From: Thomasclavelia sp. | GTDB lineage: Bacteria > Bacillota_I > Bacilli_A > Erysipelotrichales > Coprobacillaceae | Reading direction: 5' to 3' | Assembly (NCBI GenBank): GCA_028749475.1 | Contig: JAQVWN010000007.1 | Coordinates: 21,208 to 85,207, forward strand | Length of the DNA stretch: 64,000 nt | Shown here: one piece after another, positions 54,625 through 63,882 of the stretch | Numbering within the stretch: position 1 is the stretch's first letter | Layout of the letters: every line of letters starts with the position of its first letter | Program-made: the position numbers and the translations under genes | Notes under the pieces: generated by a model | What the model saw: only the letters and a program-made list of their open reading frames with translations | What the model was told of the DNA's origin: nothing | Database searches by the model: none

Positions 54625-55326
54625 ATGAACAGATATTCAATAATTGAAAACAAGAATAAAAGAGAAATTGTTCTTTTAAAAGGAAGAGGATGTTGTTATA
54701 AAAAGTGTTCTTTTTGTGATTATCATCTAGATAGTAGTTTAAATGAACAAGAAAACTATTTACTAAACAAGGAAGTTCTTTTAAAAGTTACAGGTAAATA
54801 TCATAAGCTAGAAGTAATAAATTCTGGAAGTATCTTTGAATTAGATGATAATACATTAAATCTCATCTTCAAGGTTTTAAAAGATAAAGGGATTAAAGAG
54901 TTAATATTTGAAGCTTATCTTTCATACTCTAAAAGAGTTATGGAATTTAAAAAGGAATGTTTAAAGCGTGGTATTAAAGCTATCCCTAAAATCGGAATTG
55001 AAACCTTTGATGATAAATACCGAGAAGAGGTTTTAAATAAAGGGTATGGAATATTAAATATTGAAGAAGTCTCTTCAATATTTAATGAATGTAATTTGTT
55101 GTTTGGGCTAGATAATCAAACCAAAGAAAGTATCTTAAATGATATCAATCTTGGTTTAAAGTATTTTGATCGAATCTGTATTAATATTATGACAAAAAAC
55201 ACAACTAAGATTAAACCAAACAAAGAAGTAATAAAAATGTTTATAAAAGATATTTATCCTTTATACAAAGATAATGAAAGAGTAGATATTCTTTTAGAGA
55301 ATGTTGATTTTGGAGTAGGAGATTAA
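54625..55326 (+). CDS. radical SAM protein under preQ1 control
   Basis: 233 residues. The iron-sulfur motif is CxxxCxxC (Cys24, Cys28, Cys31, in CCYKKCSFCDYH); the chain then continues as a partial TIM barrel (VINSGSIFEL, LIFEAYLSYSKRV, KIGIETFDDKYRE). The protein is shorter than most radical SAM enzymes and lacks an obvious auxiliary cluster. It lies after a preQ1 riboswitch and two bases before the transporter, so a role in queuosine salvage or maturation is inferred; it is not QueE or QueG. The start at ATG 54625 follows TTGGAGATAA. Confidence 0.75.
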   Translation: MNRYSIIENKNKREIVLLKGRGCCYKKCSFCDYHLDSSLNEQENYLLNKEVLLKVTGKYHKLEVINSGSIFELDDNTLNLIFKVLKDKGIKELIFEAYLSYSKRVMEFKKECLKRGIKAIPKIGIETFDDKYREEVLNKGYGILNIEEVSSIFNECNLLFGLDNQTKESILNDINLGLKYFDRICINIMTKNTTKIKPNKEVIKMFIKDIYPLYKDNERVDILLENVDFGVGD

Positions 55327-55328
55327 TA

Positions 55329-56033
55329 ATGAATAATGAAATACTATTAATAGTTAGTTTAGTTTTAATATATACAACCTTGGTATTATTTTATAAACTT
55401 CTAGGGAAAGCAGGATTATATGCTTGGACAGTTCTAGGGACAATATCTGCTAACATTGAAGTGCTAATAATGGTTAATGCTTTTGGAATGGAAATGACAT
55501 TAGGAAATATCTTATTTGCATCGACTTTTTTAGTAACTGATATTTTATCAGAAACTGAAGGTAAAGAGTATGCAAATAAAGCAGTTAAAATTGGTGTCCT
55601 TACTAATTTAGCTTTTATTCTTATTAGTCAATCATGGTTTTTATATACTCCTAGTAGTAGTGACTTTATGTCACCAGCGATTAGAGAAGTATTCTCTAAT
55701 ACTCCTAGATTAATGCTTGTATCTTTAGGTGTATATGCAATTGTTCAAACTTTCGATGTTTGGTTTTATCATTTTATCTGGGATAAAACATCTAAACTAT
55801 TTAATGATTCTCATAAGGGCTTATGGATTAGAAATAATGGTTCAACACTAGTTAGTCAATTATTAAATAATGTTTTATATACATTTGGAGCATTTTATGG
55901 AATGTATTCAATGCCGACTCTGATTAGTATTGTAATATCTAGTTATATTATCTTTATCTGTACTAGCTTGTTAGATACACCAGCAATCTATGTTGCTAGA
56001 ATGATTAAAGAAAAGAATCTTGTATCTAAGTAG
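55329..56033 (+). CDS. yhhQ: VUT-family queuosine precursor transporter
   Basis: 234 residues with about six to seven membrane helices. Family motifs: FLVTDILSETEGKEYANKAV, FDVWFYHFIW and WIRNNGSTLVSQLLNN. VUT/YhhQ proteins import queuosine precursors (preQ0/preQ1 or queuine). Co-transcribed with the radical SAM gene after the riboswitch; GGAGATTAAT precedes ATG 55329. A cell salvaging precursor rather than making it would fit the lack of queCDE here, but those genes could be elsewhere. Confidence 0.85.
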   Translation: MNNEILLIVSLVLIYTTLVLFYKLLGKAGLYAWTVLGTISANIEVLIMVNAFGMEMTLGNILFASTFLVTDILSETEGKEYANKAVKIGVLTNLAFILISQSWFLYTPSSSDFMSPAIREVFSNTPRLMLVSLGVYAIVQTFDVWFYHFIWDKTSKLFNDSHKGLWIRNNGSTLVSQLLNNVLYTFGAFYGMYSMPTLISIVISSYIIFICTSLLDTPAIYVARMIKEKNLVSK

Positions 56034-56046
56034 ATACAATATTTTC

Positions 56047-56297
56047 TTGTATTAAACTAATATAAAGTATATAATTCAATTAGTTAAATCGATGATATGG
56101 ACTAGTAAATAGGTGATACTTATCTAGAGAAGAAGACATAGGCTGGAAGTCTTCTATGAGTATTCTATTGAATTCACCATGGAGAGTGTCTAATCAACAA
56201 CGCCTAAGCTACGTTACAGTTTAATTAAGGGCACACATTAGTGTGAATTAGGATGGTACCGCGATATAATCGTTCCTTTTATAGGAACGGTTTTTTA
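56047..56297 (+). promoter_or_regulatory. T-box leader for pheST with promoter
   Basis: Promoter TTGTAT (56047-56052), 17 bases, TATAAT (56070-56075). The T-box core AATTAGGATGGTACCGCG (56246-56263) and terminator CGTTCC/GGAACG with a T6 run (56271-56297) are clear. In stem I the specifier is probably TTC (56173-56175), a Phe codon, matching the genes. Uncharged tRNA-Phe would bind and permit read-through. Confidence 0.92.
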
Positions 56298-56311
56298 TTT
56301 TAGGAGGAAAT

Positions 56312-57349
56312 ATGGAAAACAAATTATTACAAATCCAAGAAGAAGCTTTAAGTAAGCTTAAAGATTGTAAATCTTTAAAAGAACTTAATGATATTAGAGT
56401 CCTTTATTTAGGTAAAAAAGGGCCAATTCAAGATGCCATGAAATCAATGAAAGATATGGCTCCTGAAGAAAGAAAAGTATTTGGTCAAACAAGTAACCAA
56501 GTTAAAAGTACTTTAGAAAAAGCGGTTGAAGATCGTAAAGTAGAACTAGAAGAAGAAGCGATTACTCAAAAGATAAATTCAGAATCAATCGATATTACGC
56601 TTCCAAGTTATAAAATTGAAACAGGAACAAGACATCCTCTTTCAATTATTGTTTCAGAGTTAGAAGACTTATTCCTTGGAATGGGTTATGAAATAGCTGA
56701 AGGACCAGAAGTGGAAACAGATTATTTCAACTTTGAACTTATGAACTTACCTAAAGGTCATCCAGCTAGAGATATGCAAGATACTTTCTATATTGATGAA
56801 AATAATCTAATGCGTACTCATACATCACCAGTTCAAGCTCATACTTTACTGGCAGCGGATGGTAAAGGACCAATTAAAGTAATTTGTCCTGGTAAGACAT
56901 ATCGTCGTGATGATGATGACGCTACTCATTCTCATCAATTTATGCAATGTGAAGGATTAGTAGTTGATAAGAATATTACTTTAGCTGATTTAAAAGGAAC
57001 TTTAGAAATCTTCGCTAAGAAATTCTTTGGTGAAAAAAGAGAAATTAGACTTCGTCCTTCATACTTCCCATTTACTGAACCAAGTGTTGAAGTAGATATA
57101 TCTTGTTATAACTGTGGTGGTAAAGGATGTAGTATGTGTAAAGGAACTGGTTGGATTGAAATATTAGGGGCTGGAATGGTTAATCCTAAGGTCCTTGAAA
57201 TGTGTGGCTTTGATTCTTCAGTTTATCAAGGTTTTGCCTTTGGTATCGGAATTGAAAGAGTCGCAATGTTAAAATACGGTGTTGATAACATCCGTGATTT
57301 CTATAATGATGATTTACGTTTCTTAAAACAATTTGAGGTAAAGGAGTAA
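56312..57349 (+). CDS. pheS: phenylalanyl-tRNA synthetase alpha subunit
   Basis: 345 residues. N-terminal coiled coil, then the class II catalytic core: [62 protein letters not shown] and [15 protein letters not shown] Cys-rich insertion ([19 protein letters not shown]) is seen in the later half. It forms the alpha2-beta2 enzyme with PheT. AGGAGGAAAT precedes ATG 56312. Confidence 0.97.
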   Translation: MENKLLQIQEEALSKLKDCKSLKELNDIRVLYLGKKGPIQDAMKSMKDMAPEERKVFGQTSNQVKSTLEKAVEDRKVELEEEAITQKINSESIDITLPSYKIETGTRHPLSIIVSELEDLFLGMGYEIAEGPEVETDYFNFELMNLPKGHPARDMQDTFYIDENNLMRTHTSPVQAHTLLAADGKGPIKVICPGKTYRRDDDDATHSHQFMQCEGLVVDKNITLADLKGTLEIFAKKFFGEKREIRLRPSYFPFTEPSVEVDISCYNCGGKGCSMCKGTGWIEILGAGMVNPKVLEMCGFDSSVYQGFAFGIGIERVAMLKYGVDNIRDFYNDDLRFLKQFEVKE

Positions 57350-57353
57350 TAAT

Positions 57354-59741
57354 ATGGATGTAAGTTTAAATTTATTAAATAGATATGTACAATTGGATGA
57401 TCAAGATCCAAAAGAATTAGCTAATAAGATTACCTCAATTGGTTTAGAAGTTGAAGGAATGCATAATCTTACTAATGGAAATAATATGAGTATTGGCCTT
57501 GTTAAAGAATGTCTTCCTCATCCTGATAGTGATCATTTAAATATTTGTCAGGTAGAAGTAAAACCAGGAGTAGTTAATCAAATTGTCTGTGGAGCGCCTA
57601 ATGTGGCTAAAGGACAAAAAGTAATCGTGGCTTTAGAAGGTTGTGACCTTGGCGGGGGCTTTGTGATTGCTAAAAGAAAAGTTCGTGGTGAAGAATCAAA
57701 TGGTATGATTTGTAGTATTGCTGAACTTGGATTGGATAAAAGATTATTAAAAGATGAAGATAGTGATGGAATTCATGTCTTAGATAATGATGCTCCTATT
57801 GGAGAAGATCCACTAAAATTCATTGGTTTAAAAGATACTATTTTAGAAATAGGTTTAACTCCTAATAGAGCAGACTGTATGGCTATGACCTCTCTTGCTT
57901 ATGAAGTAGGAGCAGTTCTAAGTAGAGATGTTAAATTACCAGAAATAAAACATGAAGGTAAAGAGGGAAGTGGAATTGAAGTTGATGTCCAAACTAATTT
58001 ATGTAAGTTCTTTGGAGCTAAATTAGTTAAAGATGTAACTACTAAAGAATCACCAGCTTGGCTTAGAGTAGCACTTATCGCTTCAGGTATTAAACCAATT
58101 AATAATATCGTTGATATTTCTAACTTTGTAATGTTAGAGACTGGTCAACCTATTCATATGTATGACTATGATAAATTAACTTCTAAGAAGTTTACAATCA
58201 AAACAGGTTTTGATTGTAAAGAAAAAATGTTAGATGATAATGAATATAAGATTGAACCTAATGATATCATTGTATCTACTGATGATGGAATTGGTTGTAT
58301 TGCTGGAGTAATGGGAGCTGATTCAACTAAGATTGATGAACATACTAAAAATATCGTGATTGAAGTAGCTACTTTTGATGGTCCAACTCTTCGAGAAACA
58401 GCTAGAAGACTTAATCTAATCACTGATGCATCTCAACACTATATTAAAGAATGTTTAAATACTTCTAATTCATTAAATATCTTAGATCGTTGTGCTAACT
58501 TACTTGAAGAACTAGCTGATGCTAAAGAAGTATATGAAACAATTAGTACACCATTAAATATTGAAAAAAGACATGTAAGTGTTACTGTTAGTCAAATTAA
58601 CGGATTACTTGGAACTGATGTTACAGAAGATATTGTGGCTAATATTTTTGATGCTTTAAAGTTTAACTATAATCAAGATAAAGAAGAATTCAATGTGGAA
58701 GTTCCTTCATATCGTAATGATATTTCAATGGCAGCTGATTTAATTGAAGAAGTAGCTAGAGTATATGGTTTTGATAAGATTCCGTCTACTTTACCTAAGG
58801 TGAGTATGACTGTTGGAAGAAGAACATCATTCCAAGAAAAACAAGTATTTATTAAAAACTTACTTCGTGATCAAGGACTTCATGAAACTTTAACTTATTC
58901 TTTAACTAGTAAAGCTAATGTAAATGATTTTAATTTATTCCATGATTCAAGTGATATTGAACTAGCTATGCCTCTTTCTGAAGAAAGAGCAGTAACTAGA
59001 AAAAGTTTAATTTCATCATTACTACAAGTTATTAATTATAATCAATCTAGAAATATTGATGATGTGAATATCTTTGAAATAAGTAATACTTATTCTAAAG
59101 ATGAAGAAATAAATAACTTAGCTATTGCTTGTAGTGGAACATATAATTCTCTTACTTATAAAGGAATCAACTATCAAGCTGATTACTTCTTAGTAAAAGG
59201 ATTTATGGAAACTTTGTTTACTAGACTAGGTATTGCTGGAAGTCGTTATAAACTAGAAAGAGTTGAAAAAGATAATAAGTATTTCCACCCAGGTCGTAGT
59301 GCTTATATCAAGATGGGAAAAGATATTGTGGGTGTGATAGGTAATGTTCATCCATTAATGGAAAAGAAATATGATGTTAAAGATGTTTATGTTTTAGAAC
59401 TTAATTTAACTACTTTATTAAATCTAAAAACACCAAAGATTAAATTTGCATCTATTCCTCAATTCCCAACTACTACTAGAGATTTAGCTTTAGTAATGGA
59501 TAAAGATATTTATAGCTTTGATGTCGTAAGAAAAATAATTCAAGCTAGTAAGGGACTTGTAAAAGATGTTCAAATCTTTGATGTTTATGAAGGTGAACAT
59601 GTTGAAGAAGGGAAAAAATCAGTTGCCTTTAAACTTCTCTTCCAAGATCCTAAAAAGACTTTAGAAGAAAAAGAAGTTAACACAGCTATTGATAATATTT
59701 TACAAGCTGTTTCTAAAGAATTTGACGCTAATATTAGATAA
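57354..59741 (+). CDS. pheT: phenylalanyl-tRNA synthetase beta subunit
   Basis: 795 residues, normal length. Domains in order: tRNA-binding (about 40-150, QIVCGAPNV and RGEESNGMICS), B3/B4 editing region (about 205-400), B5, core B6-B7 with a degenerate catalytic fold, and the C-terminal anticodon-binding domain (FPTTTRDLALVMD, VAFKLLFQDPKKTLEEKEV). It starts four bases after pheS behind AAAGGAGTAAT. Confidence 0.96.
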   Translation: MDVSLNLLNRYVQLDDQDPKELANKITSIGLEVEGMHNLTNGNNMSIGLVKECLPHPDSDHLNICQVEVKPGVVNQIVCGAPNVAKGQKVIVALEGCDLGGGFVIAKRKVRGEESNGMICSIAELGLDKRLLKDEDSDGIHVLDNDAPIGEDPLKFIGLKDTILEIGLTPNRADCMAMTSLAYEVGAVLSRDVKLPEIKHEGKEGSGIEVDVQTNLCKFFGAKLVKDVTTKESPAWLRVALIASGIKPINNIVDISNFVMLETGQPIHMYDYDKLTSKKFTIKTGFDCKEKMLDDNEYKIEPNDIIVSTDDGIGCIAGVMGADSTKIDEHTKNIVIEVATFDGPTLRETARRLNLITDASQHYIKECLNTSNSLNILDRCANLLEELADAKEVYETISTPLNIEKRHVSVTVSQINGLLGTDVTEDIVANIFDALKFNYNQDKEEFNVEVPSYRNDISMAADLIEEVARVYGFDKIPSTLPKVSMTVGRRTSFQEKQVFIKNLLRDQGLHETLTYSLTSKANVNDFNLFHDSSDIELAMPLSEERAVTRKSLISSLLQVINYNQSRNIDDVNIFEISNTYSKDEEINNLAIACSGTYNSLTYKGINYQADYFLVKGFMETLFTRLGIAGSRYKLERVEKDNKYFHPGRSAYIKMGKDIVGVIGNVHPLMEKKYDVKDVYVLELNLTTLLNLKTPKIKFASIPQFPTTTRDLALVMDKDIYSFDVVRKIIQASKGLVKDVQIFDVYEGEHVEEGKKSVAFKLLFQDPKKTLEEKEVNTAIDNILQAVSKEFDANIR

Positions 59742-59743
59742 TA

Positions 59744-59768
59744 AAAATGAGCCTACTAGGCTCATTTT
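59744..59768. terminator. two-way terminator between pheT and tmcAL
   Basis: AAAATGAGCCT (59744-59754) pairs with AGGCTCATTTT (59758-59768); shared by convergent genes and overlapping the tmcAL stop. Confidence 0.88.
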
Positions 59769-60895
59769 ATTATGGGAATATTACTATATTCATCATTAAT
59801 TATTTTATTATCACTTAATAGTGATAATAAATAATCACCTTTAAGTTCGATATCTAAAGCAGGATGATGATACTTAGAAAAATTAGAAACTATTTCTCGA
59901 TTAGTCTTACCTTTAATAAGACTTAAATACTTTTGACCATTGTTATTCATTTTAAGGACTCTAATAAAGTCAGTATTCATTCCTTTTTTGATATCTTCTT
60001 TAGTGTTTTTGAGTAAGATATGAATAATCATTCTTTGAATTCTACTTCGGGTATATCTTTTACTAGTTAAACTATTAATGAATTCTTCCATATTAGTAGA
60101 AACTAATATGTTAGATTTAAGAGCGTTTTCAATACCTTCATCAACTAAATGCAGACTTTGAAGTTCTTCATTTTTAGAAGTTAAAATAATATATTTTAAG
60201 TAATTATAGAAATCATCTAAATAATATAATTGATTAAATGAATCTTTTTCTAAAAGGAAATCAGGGATATTTCCTTTTTTTAAATTGTTTCTAATATTAA
60301 AAGCACTTTGATTATCACTTTCTTCTAAAGAAAAATATTCACCAGTTCTTTTAATACAATTAATATTAATATTATAATTATTCTTTATTATTTCTTTAAC
60401 ATAACCAAGCCCTAAAATATCATTAGGAGTAGAAACTTGTTTGTTTAAAAGAATCGATAAAGCTTTGTTGCAAGCATCAGGGTAACGATTACCTTCATTC
60501 ATACTATCTTTAATTAATTCATTGTATTTATCTTCATTTTGATAGATTGCTTTAGCGATTTCTTTGAAATCATTGATGTTTCCTGATTCCGAACCAAAGA
60601 CAATATCAGTACATGATAGAGAATTTAAAATAGAAATGGCTTCTTTACAGAAGTAATCACTACTTTCAACGCTATAAACAAGCGGAAGCTCAACTACGAG
60701 GTCAACTCCATATTTAATAGCTATTTCACTTCTTTTAAACTTATCGATGATAGCCGGTTCACCTCTTTGAACAAAGTTACCAGACATAACCGCTATCGTA
60801 ATATCAGGATTAACTAATTCTTTAGCTTTTTCTAAATGATGAAGATGACCTTCATGCATTGGATTATATTCAACAATTATACCTAGTACTTTCAT
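59762..60895 (-). CDS. tmcAL: tRNA(Met) cytidine acetate ligase
   Basis: 377 residues. The nucleotidyltransferase-like start IIVEYNPMHEGHLHHL (HxGH) and MSGNFVQRGEPAI are typical of TmcAL/YlbM, which makes N4-acetylcytidine at the wobble position of elongator tRNA-Met using acetate and ATP. Also VELPLVYSVESSDYF and the YTRSRIQRMIIHILL region. Ribosome site GGAGGG before the start at 60895. Confidence 0.93.
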   Translation of the reverse strand: MKVLGIIVEYNPMHEGHLHHLEKAKELVNPDITIAVMSGNFVQRGEPAIIDKFKRSEIAIKYGVDLVVELPLVYSVESSDYFCKEAISILNSLSCTDIVFGSESGNINDFKEIAKAIYQNEDKYNELIKDSMNEGNRYPDACNKALSILLNKQVSTPNDILGLGYVKEIIKNNYNININCIKRTGEYFSLEESDNQSAFNIRNNLKKGNIPDFLLEKDSFNQLYYLDDFYNYLKYIILTSKNEELQSLHLVDEGIENALKSNILVSTNMEEFINSLTSKRYTRSRIQRMIIHILLKNTKEDIKKGMNTDFIRVLKMNNNGQKYLSLIKGKTNREIVSNFSKYHHPALDIELKGDYLLSLLSDNKIINDEYSNIPIIK

Positions 60896-60943
60896 GAGCC
60901 CTCCACTTAAAAAAGTATAACATAACTTAATTAATAATTAAAA

Positions 60944-61023
60944 AATACTATCAGTACTAAGTCAAGATAACGCTTGTTTAAATTATATAGATTATTAAAT
61001 TCTACATAAGAGCTGATAGTATT
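60944..61023. repeat. long-loop inverted repeat in an intergenic region
   Basis: AATACTATCAG (60944-60954) and CTGATAGTATT (61013-61023) could form an 11-bp stem with a 58-base A+T-rich loop. No gene and no clear T run. It lies between the divergent tmcAL and pseudouridine synthase genes. Confidence 0.4.
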
Positions 61024-61083
61024 AATATGAGTTTCATCATAAAATGAAGTATAAAGCTTATAATAAATAAAAATAAATAATGA

Positions 61084-61111
61084 TTGCTAAAGAGTTTACT
61101 TCCAGTATAAT
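61084..61111 (+). promoter_or_regulatory. promoter of the pseudouridine synthase gene
   Basis: TTGCTA (61084-61089), 16-base spacer, TATAAT (61106-61111), 21 bases before the start codon. Confidence 0.6.
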
Positions 61112-61132
61112 AAGGCTAGATAAGGTGAAAAT

Positions 61133-61858
61133 ATGGAAAGACTACAAAAAGTTATTGCTAACAGTGGTTATACTTCAAGAAGAAAAGCGGAAGTATTAAT
61201 TACTGAAGGTAAAGTACAAGTAAATGGAAAAACGGTAACTGAACTTGGAACGAAAGTTAAAAGCTCAGATGCAATCACAATAGAAGGAAAATCTTTAACT
61301 AAAGAGGATAAAGTATATTATTTATTCTACAAACCTAAAGGATGTGTTTGTACATTAGATGATGAATTTGATCGTAAGATTGTTACTGATTACTTCACAG
61401 ATGTAAAAGAAAGAATCTATCCAGTTGGTAGATTAGACTTTGATACAACTGGATGTTTAATACTTAGTAATGATGGTGATTTTGCTAATATGATTATGCA
61501 TCCAAGAAGCCATCTGCAAAAGATTTATGAAGTATCAATTAAGGGTTTAATTGATGGAGCAGCCCTTCATCAATTAGAAACAGGAATCTATTTAGAAGGA
61601 GTTAAAACACTTCCTTGTAAGATTAGAGTAATATCAAAAGATACTGAGCACAAATCATCAGTATGCCAAATTAAACTATACGAAGGTAAAAACCGACAAG
61701 TTAAAAAGATGTTTGAATCAATGGGTTATCCTGTTAAAAGACTTCATCGAATTAGTATTGGCTGTGTAAATCTAAAAGGACTTACACCTGGTAAATATCG
61801 TCGTTTAAAACCACAAGAAATTAAAGACTTAAAAAAATTAGTTAATGAAGATAAATAA
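61133..61858 (+). CDS. rluB: 23S rRNA pseudouridine synthase, RsuA/RluB type
   Basis: 241 residues. An N-terminal S4 RNA-binding domain (about 1-60: RLQKVIANSGYTSRRKAEVLI) is followed by the catalytic domain with the active Asp in GRLDFDTTGCLILSNDG, plus KIYEVSIKG and EGKNRQVKKMFESMGYPV. RluB-type enzymes modify U2605 of 23S rRNA; the RsuA/RluE/RluF relatives act elsewhere, so the exact site is inferred. Here it stands alone, not beside scpB. AAGGTGAAAAT precedes ATG 61133. Confidence 0.88.
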   Translation: MERLQKVIANSGYTSRRKAEVLITEGKVQVNGKTVTELGTKVKSSDAITIEGKSLTKEDKVYYLFYKPKGCVCTLDDEFDRKIVTDYFTDVKERIYPVGRLDFDTTGCLILSNDGDFANMIMHPRSHLQKIYEVSIKGLIDGAALHQLETGIYLEGVKTLPCKIRVISKDTEHKSSVCQIKLYEGKNRQVKKMFESMGYPVKRLHRISIGCVNLKGLTPGKYRRLKPQEIKDLKKLVNEDK

Positions 61859-61868
61859 GTTTATCTAA

Positions 61869-62107
61869 TTGACTTAGACAAAAAAGTTGGTATTATATTA
61901 AATAAGACAAAGATATAGGATATGTTTAAATAGGAATGTCTTTAGAGAGAAGATGGTTGGTGAAAATCTTTGACAAAGTATTTAAATACTCCCTATTAGT
62001 TAGACTCGAAAGAGATTCTCGTTAACCGCGTTAAGGTAAAGAGGCCTATGGCAAATTAAGGTGGTACCACGATACTCTCTCGTCCTTTGGATGAGAGGGT
62101 TTTTATA
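61869..62107 (+). promoter_or_regulatory. T-box leader for thrS with promoter
   Basis: Promoter TTGACT (61869-61874), 16 bases, TATTAT (61891-61896). T-box AATTAAGGTGGTACCACG (62056-62073) is followed by a terminator in which CTCTCGTCC pairs with GGATGAGAG before a T5 run (62076-62105). The specifier is probably ACT (61990-61992), a Thr codon, opposite AATAGG of stem I. Confidence 0.9.
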
Positions 62108-62124
62108 TATAGGAGGAAACAATT

Positions 62125-63855
62125 ATGGGATTTGATTTTAAACAAGATGAAAACTTAAACACTTTAAACCATTCATGTGCACATGTAATGGCTCAAGCAA
62201 TTAAACATCTATATCCAAACGCAAAGTTTTGGGTAGGACCAGTAGTTAGTGAAGGGTTCTACTATGATGTTGACTTAGGGGACAACGTTATAAAAGACGA
62301 AGATATTCCTAAGATTGAAAAAGAAATGAAAAAGATTTGTAAAGATGGTAAAAGAATCGTTAGAAGAGAAATCTCTAAAGACGAAGCTTTAGAGATGTTT
62401 AAAGATGATAAATATAAACTAGATCTTATTTCTAACTTAGAAGATGGAAGTATTACTTGTTATAGCCAAGGTGATTTTACAGACTTATGTCGTGGACCAC
62501 ACGTTGAAACTGTTAAGATGTGTAAGAACTTTAAACTTACTAAACATTCTGGTGCTTACTGGAAGGGTGATGAAAATAATAAGGTTCTTCAAAGAATCTA
62601 TGGTGTTTGTTTCCCAACTAAAGAAGAGTTAGAAGAATATGAAAACTTTATGGAAGAAGCTAAAAAACGTGATCATAAAAAATTAGGTAGAGAAATGGAA
62701 CTATTTATGTTATCTGATTATGGCCAAGGGTTACCATTCCTATTACCTAATGGATATGCTCTTAGAAGAACACTTGAAAACTTCTGGTTAGGAATCCATA
62801 AAAAACATAACTATAAAGTCATTAATACTCCAATAATGCTTTCTAAAGAGTTATGGGAAACTTCTGGACACTGGGATCATTATAAAGAAGATATGTTTAC
62901 AACAAATGTTGAAGATAACGAATACGCTATTAAACCAATGAACTGTCCTGGAGCTATTATCATTTATAAAAATGGTTTACATTCTTATAAAGACTTACCA
63001 CTTAGATATGCTGAACTAGGAAATGTTCATCGTGCTGAAGCGAGTGGAGCTTTAAATGGTTTGTTTAGAGTAAGAGGATTCACTCAAGATGATGCTCATA
63101 CATTCCTTCGACCAGATCAAATTGGTGATGAAGTTGCTAGCATCCTAGCATTATATGATGAAATATACTCAGTATTTAATCTTGATTACAAGATTGAACT
63201 ATCTACTAGACCAGATGACTTTATAGGTGATATAAAAGTCTGGGACGAAGCTGAAAAGGCTTTAAAAGAAGCTTGTGAAGCAACAGGAAGAGAACTTAAA
63301 ATCAATCCTGGCGATGGAGCATTCTATGGTCCTAAATTAGACTTTAAACTAACTGATTGTTTAAATCGTATTTGGCAATGTGGAACTATTCAATTAGATA
63401 TGCAATTACCTGGTAGATTTGAATGTACATATGTTGATAGCGATGGCGAAAAGAAAACTCCAGTAATGATTCACCGAGCTTGTTTTGGATCATTAGAAAG
63501 ATTCATGGGAATTCTAATTGAACATTATGCTGGCGTATTCCCAACATGGTTAGCTCCTGTTCAAGTAATGCTTTTACCTGTTAAAAACGAATATCATTTA
63601 GATTATGCTAAAGAAATTCTGGAAGAATTAGAAGAAAATGGTATTAGAGTTGAAATGGATGATCGAGAAGAAAAACTAGGATATCGAATTAGAGAAGCCC
63701 AAATGAAAAAAGCTCCTTATATGTTAGTCCTTGGTAATAATGAACGTGATGAAAAAACTGTAACTTATCGTTTACATGGAGCACAAAAAGCTACTACTGT
63801 TTCTAAACAAGAATTCATTGATATGATTAAAAATGAAATAAAAGATAAGAAATAA
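62125..63855 (+). CDS. thrS: threonyl-tRNA synthetase lacking the TGS domain
   Basis: 576 residues against about 640 for most bacterial ThrRS. The protein begins directly with the editing domain (NTLNHSCAHVMAQAIKHLYP, with its HxxxH) and continues with the class II core: MNCPGAI (zinc Cys), FRVRGFTQDDAHTF, PGDGAFYGPKLDF, and the anticodon-binding C-terminus. The usual N-terminal TGS domain is absent; no upstream in-frame coding for it is seen, and the start at ATG 62125 has a strong AGGAGGAAAC. Charging and editing should be intact. Confidence 0.95.
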   Translation: MGFDFKQDENLNTLNHSCAHVMAQAIKHLYPNAKFWVGPVVSEGFYYDVDLGDNVIKDEDIPKIEKEMKKICKDGKRIVRREISKDEALEMFKDDKYKLDLISNLEDGSITCYSQGDFTDLCRGPHVETVKMCKNFKLTKHSGAYWKGDENNKVLQRIYGVCFPTKEELEEYENFMEEAKKRDHKKLGREMELFMLSDYGQGLPFLLPNGYALRRTLENFWLGIHKKHNYKVINTPIMLSKELWETSGHWDHYKEDMFTTNVEDNEYAIKPMNCPGAIIIYKNGLHSYKDLPLRYAELGNVHRAEASGALNGLFRVRGFTQDDAHTFLRPDQIGDEVASILALYDEIYSVFNLDYKIELSTRPDDFIGDIKVWDEAEKALKEACEATGRELKINPGDGAFYGPKLDFKLTDCLNRIWQCGTIQLDMQLPGRFECTYVDSDGEKKTPVMIHRACFGSLERFMGILIEHYAGVFPTWLAPVQVMLLPVKNEYHLDYAKEILEELEENGIRVEMDDREEKLGYRIREAQMKKAPYMLVLGNNERDEKTVTYRLHGAQKATTVSKQEFIDMIKNEIKDKK

Positions 63856-63882
63856 TCTTTAGACTCAATCCTTGATTGCAGT

